Part shown: positions 22,257 to 34,467 of the stretch, in pieces
Layout of the letters: each line of letters begins with the position of its first letter
How positions within the stretch are numbered: the first letter of the stretch is position 1
Source of the DNA: Pseudopithomyces maydicus
Lineage: Eukaryota; Ascomycota; Dothideomycetes; Pleosporales; Didymosphaeriaceae
NCBI GenBank assembly: GCA_026873275.1
Contig: JANTUC010000017.1
Location: 372,001 to 436,000, forward strand
Direction of reading: 5' to 3'
DNA: 64,000 nucleotides
Notes under the pieces: model-generated
The model's database searches: none
What the model saw: only the letters and a program-made list of their open reading frames with translations
What the model was told of the DNA's origin: nothing
Program-made: the position numbers and the translations under genes

Positions 22257-24669
22257 GGATAGGAATGTGCTGGATGGTTAATTTACTTCGTTGTATATAC
22301 CCTTACACGCGTTATTTGTTTATGAACTGTAATGTTCAGTATGGATGTCAAGAAAACCAGTGAAATGCATGTGGCGAGGAGGTTTCGGTGATTCGAGATA
22401 TCAAAAGAAGGGGCACCACTGACCCGGATTGTTCTCCCACAGCCTGAAGCGTTTGAGCGGGTAATCTACAGCTAGTGATATCATTTGTTGGAAAACCAGA
22501 CCTTCTTTGCATGACGACGATTGAACTGAGACGGGCTGGCCCGAGACGTGCATGCCTGGAATCCGCGTGTTCATGACGGGCGCAGCTAAGCAAGTACGTC
22601 ACCCTATATTTTACGATTGGTCGGGAAACATACCGATCCTTCTTCGGTGTTGGAAACCGCGTACGGCCATGCTTGAGCGCAAGAGACTAGAACTTGCACG
22701 CGCGGTAGAGCAGACTAGGAGCGTTGGTGGTGCGGCTCCTGGGTGCACTGCAGTTGTGATGGTGTGAGGCTCCCCGTGGTACTGCATCCTGCACGGACGC
22801 ATGCTGGCAACGTGCGACTTTCAAGTTCTGGATGCCAGTGATCTTCTCGACAGGGTGACGTGAGCGCACGCTCAAAAAAGGAGATGATGTTCGCTACCAA
22901 GAGCGAACGTCAGATGTTGTCCCCAAAGGACGTCGCAGATCCTCAACAAAATAGTCGGGGCATGGCTACTACCGTCGGAATGCGGCAGATGCAAGCTGGG
23001 CATATGCAATCAACAACAGCGGAGATAAACGAATATCGTGGGTACCGTGGAGACGGAAGGGTTTCTGTTCAAGCACCTTCTGGGTGCTTGGCGGTTCCAA
23101 AAGTGGAGAGCTTGACGTGATTCCCAAACTCAATGCGGCCACCATCACACGTCATTGTGGACTGCGGCACGCAAGGTTGCATGCGAGGTCGCGTCGGACG
23201 GCAGAAGGTGAGGCTGTCATGAAGTGTGCGCAGGGACAGTCGAAGGAAAATTACGGCCCAGATGGAAATGGCAGCAAGCGCAATCGAAAGGTAACGGTCC
23301 ATCGACTGGGAGTCGACGACAGTAGCTACTGCTAAGGCTCCTAGGGGAGTAGCTTTGAGAACAGCATCTCGATGTGTATTTTACTTTATCGATGCCGATG
23401 CCGATAGCAGTCCAGTCCACGAGAGACGCGGTCACGGCCAGCCCACAATGCCCGTGACGTCGGTGCAGGCCCGCAAATCCCCATACCGCGGTGGGAAGGG
23501 GTTGCCATTTATCGAAAATGACATGGCAGGTGCTTGAAGGAGCGTGCGAGCGTGCGAGGGCAGGGGCGTCATGCAGGGTCCGTGGAGCCTAGGGGCAGGC
23601 GGTCATGGTGAAAGGTGGGAAGAAATGGGATTTTCCACGAAAAAGCGGCACTTTTGGCGTCACTGTGGCCTCTGGGGGCAAAAGGACGAGGCGGGAGAGT
23701 GTGTGTGGGCGTGCGGAACCATGTTTGCCCTGCATATCTCAAGCGGCGCCCCCAACGGTCCGACCACGCGCTAGCCCAGAAGCGGGCAAGCGGTACTGTC
23801 AGTAACGCAGATCGTGCCTGCTTCGGCGGCGCCTCATGACGTCGTCCTCAGCAGCTGGCCGGGGCAGAGCGCTTTTGCAGGTGCGGAGTGCCTTTGCCCA
23901 TGCGTTGCCTGGGTGAAAGGCTGAAAGGTCGCATGTGGATCCCGTCGAGATGCTGCCATGTCCCGCGAATCTGACGTCGACTTGCCACAGCTGAAAGCCT
24001 CTGGACCACAGCAACGGTGCCTTGCTGCGTCATGCGCGTCATCTCTGTCCACCACCAGCCCAACACAACACGAGACAGTGTGCTCGTGAAGGCTGCTGGT
24101 GAAGCATTCGTTCGGTTGGAAAACACACACCATGGCAAACCCATCCAGTGCCGGAATCCCATGGCGAATCGAGCACGCAATGGTTTGCTCTACCCCGGCA
24201 CTCGACTCACTGCCATACCCTCCCTCCAATCGTCGCTCCAGGAGGCCAGGCCAGGCGCTCCTCGTTCGGTGACGAACTGGACCCTGCGCACGGGACAGCG
24301 GCCACAATTCACCCAGCTCTGATTGCCAGCGACACTTCAGGGGTCTGGGAATCGTGGCCTTCTCACTGGCTTTAAAGACACACCAGTGGGCAGCAAGCGG
24401 GACTATGGCCAATCTAGAAGGACCCTGCAGATCGCTGACCTCAAGCCTCGAACTTGTGTGGGACCACCAGAGCGCCTATCTTTGTCGATCCCCACCCGAG
24501 GTGAGCGTGCGCACATTGCCGGATACTATATAGCTTCATACCCCCTCAGCAGAACACCACATCCAACACACGATAACAATCCAGCTCTACAATTCAAACG
24601 CAAATTTTCCACATCTCCTCCGGCGTTCCGTCTTCCTCTCTATATCTCCTATCCATCTCATCTCATAGA
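22257..24669. other. long intergenic region
   Basis: 2.4 kb without a supported gene. Many opposed open frames (for example 23834-24412 on the minus strand) overlap and look like low-stop GC-rich sequence. The last 150 bp looks like a promoter and CT-rich leader of the small gene at 24670. Confidence 0.5.
24527..24533 (+). promoter_or_regulatory. TATA box of the small two-exon gene
   Basis: TATATAG about 140 bp before the ATG, followed by a CT-rich leader (24590-24668), the usual layout of a strongly expressed fungal gene. Confidence 0.5.
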
Positions 24670-24960
24670 ATGTCTGCTTCCGCTGTCTACGTCTCCGACA
24701 AGTACTCCGAACCCATGGCTCCTCAGCACGACTTCGCGAACAACTTCGATCTGGACAACCCCACCCAGGCCATGTCGTCCTATGCTCGGTATGTCGCCTG
24801 CTATCCCAGCTCTTGCCGGCCACCTTTCTGACTCCTCCCTAGTATCATGCACGAGCACACAAAGAAGCAGTTGAGCGTTGCTACCAACTCCGCTCGACGA
24901 CGCTCTTCAGACTCCTCTCCAAGCTCTCCCAACGAGTCCGTCAACTCTACAAGTTCATAG
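24670..24960 (+). CDS. small two-exon protein of unknown function, 78 residues
   Basis: Exon 1 is 24670-24788 and exon 2 is 24843-24960; the 54 bp intron has a GTATGT donor, a CTGAC branch site and a CCCTAG acceptor. The protein begins MSASAVYVSDKYSEPMAPQ, contains DNPTQAMSSYARIMHEHTKK across the splice, and ends in a Ser-rich tail (RRRSSDSSPSSPNESVNSTSS with intervening residues). There is no signal peptide or membrane span. The precise splice phase, TATA box and CT-rich leader make this a real gene despite its size, and neither exon alone exceeds 40 codons. The middle looks like a short amphipathic helix and the tail like a disordered phospho-acceptor region. I do not recognise its function. 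Confidence 0.8.
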
Positions 24961-26447
24961 AACTTGGCCATTTTGACCTGCACACACATCCTGTTGTCTG
25001 GAACAGCTGGCACACTTGACCATTGACTGGCGAGCACGAACACACATATCGATTAGCATGTAAAAGATGATGACCGGCGTTTGGTATTGGGAACTATAGG
25101 CAATGTTCAGGGAGGCGTTGCATTTCATAGTCGTCCTTGCACGATACCATTTTGAATTCAATCTAGCAGCCTTGCTTGAGGCTTCACCACTCCATGTCCC
25201 TGTTCCTAATCACTGTGTTTCCCATGTATCTGTGGGCTCTACTTCGACCTTGCTCACTGGCATACTCACCCCCCGCATGTATTACGGGGCTTATCTGTGC
25301 GCACGTAAAGGATCTCAGCCGGTATCCGACTACCGCACCGCAAACGCTAACGTTGTTCTTCGACTGTACTAGCGCATCTCTTTATACCCATCACACATTC
25401 ACCTCACCCCATCTATGCATCCCTTCACCCTATGAACAACAGCCACATCTCCCCTCCTACAACTCCATCCACCCCTTCACTCCCCTTACCTGCCCTCACG
25501 CAATCTCCCTCCAACACGATCCTCCCGCGCTTACGCCCCTCCGGCCCGAATACCATCGTGTATCCCCCAACACACCTGCACGCCATCTCCAAACAGGGTC
25601 CCTCGCCCCTTCCCGCCCAGACCCTCCCTGCATCACCCCGCCCATCCCTACCCAAAACGCTCATCCCTCCGCGAATCACTCATTACATACCCCACAGATC
25701 CATGGAGTGTGTATCTAAGACACGGCGCTGAAACCTTGGCTTGGGCTTCGCTACCATGTAGCGGCTACAGTACGGTAGGCACGTACAAAGTACCTCGGCT
25801 GAGCCGTGCCGTGATCGGCTTGCGGTGTGACCTGTTTTACGGCGGGATCGTCGTGGGAGTTGCCGCGTTGGGAATATGCGGAGGAAGTTTAAATGCTGGG
25901 GATCCTCCGTGGGTATTTCCGGGCGGGAATTAGACTAGGGGAGAAGGTGAGATGGAGGATCTGAGGTGGGATGGGATGGGATAGGAGGGCACGGTGTGGA
26001 GGGTGGTGTTGGTTTCCAGATGGGGTACAGAAGTTTATATATGTATGTATGTGAGGTGTTTAGGGGTGTGGGAAGGGAGGTTAAGAAATGGGGTGACTGT
26101 GGGATGGAGATCCCGGGAGGAAGGTACTGCGGGTTACTAACGGTGATCTCTTACTCAGATTTTCTCGGTGTGTGTTTATCCAGAGAGGCCGAAACACTTA
26201 ATAATAAAATAGACCTGCATCCCAATTTATATCATGCAGTTGGAGTAATTCCAAGCGTAATTTTGTACCGCAGCACGTAGCCTAGTCTATTTACACAGGA
26301 ACAAACTAAAAAAAAATCCCTACACAGCACAGCAGATCATGGTAGCGCAGCTGCGGAGACCAACCCTGCCAATCGGCCATTTACAGAAGCGAAACGAACT
26401 ATGTACAATCGAGGTCGACTTCAACTTCAACCCAACTCTCATACTTC
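24961..26447. other. intergenic; one doubtful Pro-rich ORF
   Basis: A 99-codon frame at 25432-25731 (starts MNNSHISPPTTPSTPS) is preceded by a CTTTATACCC sequence and a C-rich leader. A second frame (25176-25718) overlaps it, so neither is convincing. The rest, including a GTAT-type repeat near 26035-26055, holds nothing recognisable. Confidence 0.4.
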
Positions 26448-27660
26448 CTACTCTTCTTCTTCCTCGTCGCTACTCTCATCCTCCTTCCTGTACAAGAAGT
26501 ACTGGATGAAAACGCCCGCATCCAACAACAGCGTTCCAAAGCTACCCAAAAGCCAGCTCAGGTTGACTGCAATGTACTTCCCATAGATAGCCAGCGCCTC
26601 ACCTTGCTTGCAGTGATGTGGCCTCTTACACACTGGCTTATACGCCACGATACTCAGCACATATGTCAAGTTCCCGATGCAAGCGAATAGGAAGAAGAGC
26701 ATGCTAATGCCTTCTGTGGACTTGCGGCGGTAGTTGAGCAGGAGCTGCGGCACGCGAGATCCCAAATAGAGCGCAGCGCAAATGTATCCAGAGACTTGCC
26801 CCCAGAAGTTGAAGTGCAGCGACTCGGATGGGCTCTCCGCGGGTGGGGGGCTGGCGGGATGGGAGCGCGTGGTGGAGAGCCACCAGCCGAATACCCCTGA
26901 TGCGCAGACCAGGAATATGATGCCGAAGTTGAAAAGGACGGTTTGCAGCGTGGAGGGTATGCGTGGCCGGGGTGGTGGCTTGCTTTGTACTTCTGTGGGG
27001 TCGTCAAGCAGTGGGGTGACGGGCGAAAGATGAGTTCCCGATATAGAGAGATAGCGCTCGCGGAAAGAATTTGCGGAATGGGCGGAGCCACGGCGGTCAC
27101 GGTCTACGTCTGAGATACGTGGAGGGGTATGGTAGCCATTGCCTCCGTTTTGTGCTTGTCGTGAAGGGGAAGATAGAAGGGGCGCGCGCTCTGGCTCGTC
27201 TTCTTCGTCATCCTCGTCATCAGATGAATCCTCTCTTGAGCCCACCCTGTCTGTGAGATGGAATCCTTCGTACCAGAAGTACTGCCCGAGTAGTACGATA
27301 TCTGCTAGGGTGTAGTACACTGCAAGAATGATCATCGTGGGGAGTACACCCTGCAGAACGGCACCGAAGATGTTGAAGAAATCTCCAAGAAGCCATACTG
27401 TGATGAAGACGACCGACAATCCCTCTGCTGAGCTCCTCTTCCAGTTTTCAACTATTTGCGGCGAGAAAACAACTACATGACATGTTAATGTTTTGGCTCA
27501 TCTCATAAGCGGAGGGGAAGGACGTCGGTTGGCAGCACTGGCCAATAAGCCAAGAGCGATGCAGCAGATACATACCTATCCAGCATGCGATCGAAACTGA
27601 GCCGCATATTTGACTTATCGCATCAATATCAAGCCGTAAGCTTTGTGCCGGAGGAAACAT
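26448..27660 (-). CDS. PQ-loop vacuolar/lysosomal amino-acid transporter, YPQ/PQLC2-like
   Basis: Exons 27660-27576 and 27472-26448, 369 residues; the intron is 103 bp. Two PQ-loop repeats are visible: SPQIVENWKRSSAEGLS near 35-50, and SRVPQLLLNYRRKSTEGIS near 250. Each has the proline-glutamine pair followed by the basic-Ser-x-Glu-Gly turn. About seven membrane spans are predicted by eye, split by a long acidic/Ser-rich cytoplasmic loop (EDSSDDEDDEEDEPERAPLL, residues about 100-200). The dileucine-like EPERAPLL fits vacuolar sorting. Yeast Ypq1-3 and human PQLC2 export cationic amino acids from the vacuole or lysosome. The tail is acidic (DESSDEEEEE). Confidence 0.92.
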
Positions 27661-29352
27661 TTTGACCTATGACGTAACCGCACAGGACTTGACTCTTCAG
27701 ATATTTTTTTCTTTTGTCTCCTCTGTTCCCAGCTCTTCCCAAGAAGCGTAACTCAAGAGTCTATCCACGAAAACTCTACCCAAGCCAAACGAGATGAAAA
27801 CCAATGGTCGCGCCCGGAATAGAAAAACTCGTGATCACTGCCGCCCACTCCGGTGCCGTCAAACGGATTTTAGCCCAGTGGCGACAGGGGTCTGATGAGC
27901 AAACGCTGCAGCAAGCCGAATCGTGGCGTCGACTTTGAGGCGGCAAATGGAGGGCAGGGGTGCCGCTCTTGGTGAATATGGTCGGAAGGGAAAGAATTGC
28001 AGCAAATTGGCGCGTCAATTGACTCGCGCCCGAAGTTGAAGCGGAGGTTGGTTGGTTACATAATGCCAAGACGATCAGAGATCTGGGGAAATCAAGTTGG
28101 CAAAGAACAAGGTTCGATGCAGGTACGCGAGCCGCTAGCGCTGCGGCAAGTCTCATTCACCATGATCAACCTACTCGGTCATTTCCCGACACGGTGCTGC
28201 GCGATGGCTTCTAGCGCATTTCACCAAAGGCATTAGACCATGTGCCTTTCGTGTTGGTTTGGGATGTAGAGCTATGATGATGCGCTGCCAGCATCGTGTG
28301 GGGCTTTGAGTAGTCCAATCATCACATGCACTTGTAAAGATACCTCCTTCTTTTCTGACTTGAATCAAGTGTATATTCGGCCTTCTTGTCAAAGATAAAC
28401 AGGCATTGTACTTTAAACGTCAGGCTTTCTAATTTACCATAAAAACATCATGTGCTTCAGCCTTGCAGCCTTACACAGTCCAGTAGTACACACGCATACA
28501 CAGATGTGGTGCGATGCAGATAACGTCGCGCACTCTCTGTTTGGATTACCAAATATTTCAACACCCAATTAAAATTCTTTTTTCCTTCTAATCGCAAGTG
28601 CGGGGTCTGAGTGTAGTTGGTATGCGTATTCGCTTCTAGAAGCCAACGTGGTGGTCTATGGGGGCCAGCCTACTTCCGCAATGGACCTACGCCCGACGCC
28701 ATATACACACGAACGAAGGCTGAGCAGCGAGATCCTTCCAAATCTCGTATCTAAGCTTATCATTGACCTATTTTCGCTATCGCATGAGGGTTTGCATGCA
28801 TACTAAGCAAAGGCTGTGACCAGAGGCTTTGTGTATTGATCTCATGTACTAGAGAAAACATTATTTGAACCACATACGTTACATTATATAAGAATTTACC
28901 AAGTTACAGATAGTGTGGAATCACGTTTAAAAAGAGTTGATAATCCACCCATCCTTAATTGATGTAGACAGCACTGCTTAACTACAACCGTGCTACACAC
29001 AGTATTGACCCCTCGTTTAATAAGCATGCAAGGCTGATCCTACACGCACTTACTTCTTCCACTCGAGGTTCGCCCAGAGATAAACATGCACATGCCCCCC
29101 GGACAGCGCCGGATATGGTATGGTGCTATTGGCACAGCCTTACACTGAAACGATTTCAGAGACACATTGTGCCGTTGGCACATGCTGTGCAGCGCAACAA
29201 CATACCATCCGAGCATTACACTGCTTTTGGAAAGATTGCGGTTCGTTTATTTAAAGCTTTTCTCGGAATCGTCAAGATGCTGGGAACATTGCTTCAGCCA
29301 ACTTCAAAGTCTTGTCTTGGCGTCTCTCGCCTTAATCGTTGAGGTAGTGAAC
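27661..29352. other. intergenic, divergent promoters
   Basis: 1.7 kb between divergent genes; AT-rich around 28400-29000. No open frame with recognisable content. Confidence 0.5.
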
Positions 29353-31352
29353 ATGGCAATCTCTCGTATAGTTCACCTGCTTCCGCTTGTGCTTTTACTC
29401 TCCGTTAGCGTTGCTGCTACAGCCTTGCAACCAGTAACTCAGATCCGTACACCAGCCGGGGTGTCCGTTCGCGATACATACAATGCCATTAGGCGAAGTC
29501 TAGCCGCCGCAAGTTTGGAGAAAAGACAAGAATATAAAGCTGAAGTCCCACTTGCGAGGAGCTGGCAAGATGCCAGTTTAATCGAACTGTAAGCCCTCCC
29601 ACCTAGCTCGCTTTTCATTGTTCGTCACTGAGAACATGCTCTTGTAGCGGGGTCGAAGCATCCCGTGGTACCAACAAGACAGGCCTCGATGTAGAAGCGG
29701 GCATTCAAGTGATATGCAAACATTGCTATGTCCGCGGGAACGCCATCGCCGTGCTCGAAATCGAGGATAATTTCAACATCTCTCAAGCCATTGACAAGAC
29801 CATCAACGATACCAAACAAGAAATCGAAGACTTTGGAGAATACATCGTTGATTATCTCGATGCTTATGTATCTAATATACCGGCCAAATTGGGTGACGGT
29901 ATTGACTGGTCTGATTTCGACCTCCCAACCTTTGACCATGACTTCAACCTCAGCATCCCGGAGATCCCAGAGTCGACCATTCGTTTCCAGTTCGATGATA
30001 TGGAGCTGTACATGGAGATAGATACTATTATCAATGCTGGAGCCACGTATGAGATCAACTTGTTCAGCTCGAAATCTCCGTACGGCTTCAAGATCAAAGA
30101 CTTACAGCTTGGATTTGTCTTAACTCTTGACCTCATACTTTCTGTAGATGGAGAAATCGACATCAGCAGTGGCTTTCATCTCAAGCTGGACGATGGAGTT
30201 GCGATGACTATTGCTCTTTTCGGCAACAACGTCTCAGATATCCAAGTGTAGGTCATCGGTCCCCTTCCATAGATTCGCTTCTATGATAATCAGTACAAAC
30301 AAGCTAACTTCCCCACCAGTAACGGCGGTCAATTCGAGTTTCTCCCCGTGACCATCGAAAGCGCCGGCGTCGTTCTCGCAGCCGCGCTCCGCGTCGGAGT
30401 CTCCTGCGGCATCGGAGTTTACCAACCCGGTTTACCCCTAGTATTGGAAGCGCTTGATATAGAACTCGAGACAGGCATGGAAGTCGGCGTCTACGCCAAC
30501 GTCGCCGAGTTCATCACGAACATCACGCACGCCGCCGACGACAAAGACTGCGCCCTCAACGTAGTGCAGGAATACCATTTCGTTCTCGGAGCCGTGGCCG
30601 GCGCATCGATCGAGGTTTCTGCTCCCGTGGGTAACTTGACTGCTGCAGCCGTTGCAGAGGCCTCGACAGCCGTGTACACGACGACGCTGGCGGATCTGTG
30701 CGCTATACAGAAGACGACAACGACAGCAGCGTCTGAGGCGGTCATCACCTCGGGGGTTGCCAAGCGCGACGAGCTCGTGACGACAGTAATCAGCACGGAG
30801 ATTACGTATTCTGGGATTAGCTGTAAAGTCACAGGCATTGCCAATTGTCCGGTGACAGCACAGAACTCGACGCGGACGGTGGTGACGAAGCTGCTCATCA
30901 CAGCTCTGCCATCGGGATCGAGCGCCAGCTTCCCCGAACTGACGCTGAACGATGTTGGGTCGACGGTGCCATTTGGCTCGGCGGCTCACAGTATCCAGAC
31001 GATGAGTGGGAGCCCGACGCAGTACACTGCACCGCCAACGGGTGATAGCGGTATACTGAACGGCACTGTAGGCGGCGTGAGCAAGAAAGTTATCATAGGT
31101 GTATCGGTTGGCCTGGGTGTGCCAATCCTACTTGCTCTGATTGGAGGGCTGTTGTACGTATACGTTCTCGCTGTTCAGGTGCTCATGCTAACAAACTGCT
31201 CAAGATTTATGCAAAAGCGCAGGAGGCACCATGGGATGCCATTTGCGACGCCGGAGATGCTCGCAAATCCATATGCCGACCGGTCTGATCAAAGGACCGG
31301 CGAAAAGCAGGCGAAGGGGGCTGGTGTCAATGTGCATGAAGTGCCGAAGTGA
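29353..31352 (+). CDS. secreted type I membrane protein of unknown function
   Basis: Four exons: 29353-29588, 29648-30247, 30320-31153, 31205-31352, 605 residues. A signal peptide (IVHLLPLVLLLSVSVAATA) is followed by a region with GLDVEAGIQVICKHCYVRG and long beta-rich stretches (EINLFSSKSPYGFKIKDLQL). A Thr-rich region has CAIQKTTTTAASEAV and two Cys near CKVTGIANCPV. One membrane span, VIIGVSVGLGVPILLALIGG, ends at a basic stop-transfer (MQKRRRHHG), and a short tail follows. The last intron (51 bp, GTACGT donor, GCTAAC branch site) is stop-free and in frame; retaining it would insert 17 residues beside the span. The fold resembles large fungal surface proteins of unknown function. The in-frame ATG at 29167 would add residues before the signal peptide and is not preferred. 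Confidence 0.85.
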
Positions 31353-31565
31353 GATAAGTTTGGTCAAATGTGTGTTCCTATCGAGTCAGGCCTTGGAATA
31401 TGCGATTTCAGTGACTTCACGTTCGGCCATAAGAAAATTGTAACACATCTTGCAATGTTAACAAGAGATCGGGCTACGTGGCGAAGATCATCAATCGTTC
31501 TATTTCAAATATTTTTGTGGTCTACAAGTCAATTGGAGCAATGTTAACATCGAAAGTGATGTCAA

Positions 31566-34467
31566 CTACAAGCCGTTCTCCGCCTTGAATTTGTCCCAAG
31601 CTTCGTTGAGCGTCGCGAACACTGCGGCACTGATCATTTTCTGCTCAGTAGTAGCACTCTGGGAAATCTGTCACCGTATTAGCTGAAACCATCTTACAAT
31701 ACCTGGGTGCAATTCTTACCTTGTCAGGATGCACCTTCGCTATGGCTTTCATGTATATGATCTTGACTTTGTTCGGCATGACCAGATCACCCATGTTGAC
31801 CTTCTTCCATCCCGCCTCAGGCCACAGCACCTTATCAAGTGAACCCAGCAACGCGCGCAAGTTGTCTGCCTTAGTGCCCTTCCACGAGATGAGTTTGGCG
31901 TCGACCTGCTCAGAAAGCGCAAACTTCTCGTCATCTGCTCTCTCCGCCGCAGCATTTGCCGCTTTCAACTTCTTGACAGCTTCTGACTCTTTCGCTGGGC
32001 CGAGATCGGACGCTGCAGATGCCTTTGGTGGCGGTCTTCGCACAGGTGGTTTTTTGGCCGCTGCAGGGGCGGACGACTGAGCACCACCGCTCGCAGCTTT
32101 GTCGCACCTATTACGGCCCTGTATACTGATTGAACCGCCCACACCTGCCTCAACTGCTTCTCTCCAAACCTTACCAGCATCTGCCCACTTCTCCATGTTC
32201 TCGAGAGCTTCGGCTTTGCGCATGAGCGCTTTGCCGTAGAATTCTTTCATATCTTTGTCGGGCTCTGTGCCACCGACGATGATTTTTTCACCTTCACCCT
32301 TCGCAACCCCAATGATCGCAAGGGCGGCATCTGCGTCGGATATTGCAGCCTTGGGATCGCCCACTTTGATGTTGGTTACAGCCCTATTGCACAACACAAT
32401 GATCATGACCGGATGAGTCGCAGGAAGTGGGCCGACAGCAGAAGTATACGCAGCATGTGCAGCTGAATAGTCACCCCTTTTGAAGGCTTCGGATCCCTTT
32501 TGTCGATATGAAGCAGACTGATTGAGCGCCGAAGAAGATGCAGGGGGAATCTGGCGGGGTGGTGCCCGTGGTCGCGGAGGTGGGGGAGTGGCTGCGGGAC
32601 TTCTAGATTTCGGTGTAGCTTGCGCTGCTTTCAAGAAAGGATTGTTCGACTGTGCAGGGGTTGGTTGTCTAGACGTAGAGGAAGAGGACGGAGCAGTAGG
32701 TTGTTCCGAAGAAAATAGATCAGGCTGCGGAGTGGTTTTCTTCCGTCTGGAAGGGCTCACGTAGGCTTGCGGACTCTGCTCCTCGAGATCCTGGCGTGTC
32801 AACTTGGAAGCAGGGCGTTTGTCTATAGGTTGCGACTGTTGTCGGAGAGACGGTGATTGAGACGACATGCGATCAGGTCGTCTGTCGCGGGATTCATGTC
32901 GCAAGTCGGGCTGCTCAAGCCTAGGGCGCACAGGTAGGGGGTCAGGGTCGTGACGCGTAGCTGTAGAGCGTGATGGTTTCGATGGACGCCCAGCAGCTTC
33001 CAGCATCATAGCTTCATCCGTAACATCGATAGCAGGCGCCTTGCCCCGAGACTGGCCCGACGACGTAGGATTCTGGGCATCTCTCATCCATTTTGGCATA
33101 TTGGGATCGCCATCTTGTTGGAAATCGGCAACAGCCCTTTGAACCTTCTTCTGACTCGTTTTCCAAAGCGAATTCGCAGACTTCAAAAAGCTGCTTCCTA
33201 TCTCGGATGCATATTGCGATACGTCTTTTTCTTGTGTCTGGCTTTCCGTTCTACGTTGACCGGACCGGCTTCTGCCTTCATCTCCACGCATCCAGGCTGG
33301 AGTAGATCCACCCGCGCTCAAGTCTCGAGTGCTTTGTCTAGGATTGTTCCGCCTCGGACGGTCTTCGAACTCGTCCGAACCCCGTCGTGATCTGTCCTGA
33401 CTGCGTCCTTGTGTCTTTTGTTTAGCCTCTGCGTGCGCCTGATTCAACAGCCATCCAACTGCCGCCTGCACATCTAGCCCTGACTCAGTCGTAGCAAGAG
33501 CGATGGCGGACTTCTCGGCAGGGAATCCCATATCTACAAGCTCGGCAACAGCTTTATCGTGAGGGCTAACAGCCCCTGGCGTGGATTCGCGCTGGGCGAC
33601 GGGTTCCGCCTCTCGTTCTGGCACCGGCACCGGCCGCGCTTGGAACTCTGAGACGGGTTTGCTGAGCAGTCCTAGTATGTCATCGTCTCCATCAGTCGGC
33701 GCTGCCGCGGGCGGTGGCTGCCTCGTGGACTTTTGCGCCAGCTGGTTCAGACCGAACATGTCATCATCGTCGTTCATAAAATTATTGTTGGAGGCTTGCG
33801 GTGCTGGAGTATGCCCTCGCGAGCTGTACGTGCCAGTTGCCGGTGTACTGCGACCGCTACCGTAGGTTTGGGGCGGAAAGTGGGTCGATGCGTCTACGGG
33901 GGCGCTGGCATTGAAGGCTGCGAGAAGATCATCGTCGGCGGGAGGTGACTGTACGGGACGTTTCACGGTGGTATCGAGACCGGCGAAAGGTTTGTTTATG
34001 GTCTGCGACAGGTTCTGTGCAGCGGGCGCATTAGGAGTTGGGCGCCGAAAGCCAGCAGCTGCGGGCTCTGGGGTACTCTTCCCACTGCCCAGATTGTCCA
34101 GGAACGAAGCTCCGGATGCACCGAAATGAGCATCATACTGTCTCTGCCGCTCGGCCTCTTGCTTCTGCTTCTCTGCCTGCAGCTGTCTTTGGCGTTCGGC
34201 GAGCGAGAGGTTGTTTGTAGCCGACTTGGAGCTGTTGCTCGAGATGAGATTTGCGAAGCTGTCGTTTGCAGGCGTTGCAGGTTTCGAGGGCGCCTTGAAC
34301 GGCCGAGGGCCTCCGGCGGCTATCCCAGCGCCCGATTGCTGGGCGGAGAGGGGCGTGGATCGGCCAGAAAGTGCGGGCGCGGGGCTCTGGCGAAATGGCG
34401 GCAAGGCGGGCGTGGACTGCTGCTGTTTTGGAGGTGCCGACCAGTCAAGGCCGGCGAGATCGTCCAT
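31566..34467 (-). CDS. SWA2: auxilin-like clathrin uncoating factor with UBA, TPR and J domains
   Basis: Exon 1 is 34467-31720 and exon 2 is 31667-31566, 949 residues; the 52 bp intron interrupts the J domain right after HPDK. Order: a disordered N-terminus with DDDLLAAF, DDDMFGL and DDDILGLL, acidic motifs typical of clathrin/adaptor binding; UBA domain (HDKAVAELVDMGFPAEKSAI, about 305-345); a long disordered middle; TPR repeats (ASYRQKGSEAFKRGDYSAAH onwards, about 665-790); and a C-terminal J domain with IYMKAIAKVHPDK and LNEAWDKFKAENGL. This is the architecture of yeast Swa2/auxilin, which recruits Hsp70 to strip clathrin from vesicles. It converges on the secreted membrane protein gene, 213 bp apart. 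Confidence 0.95.
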
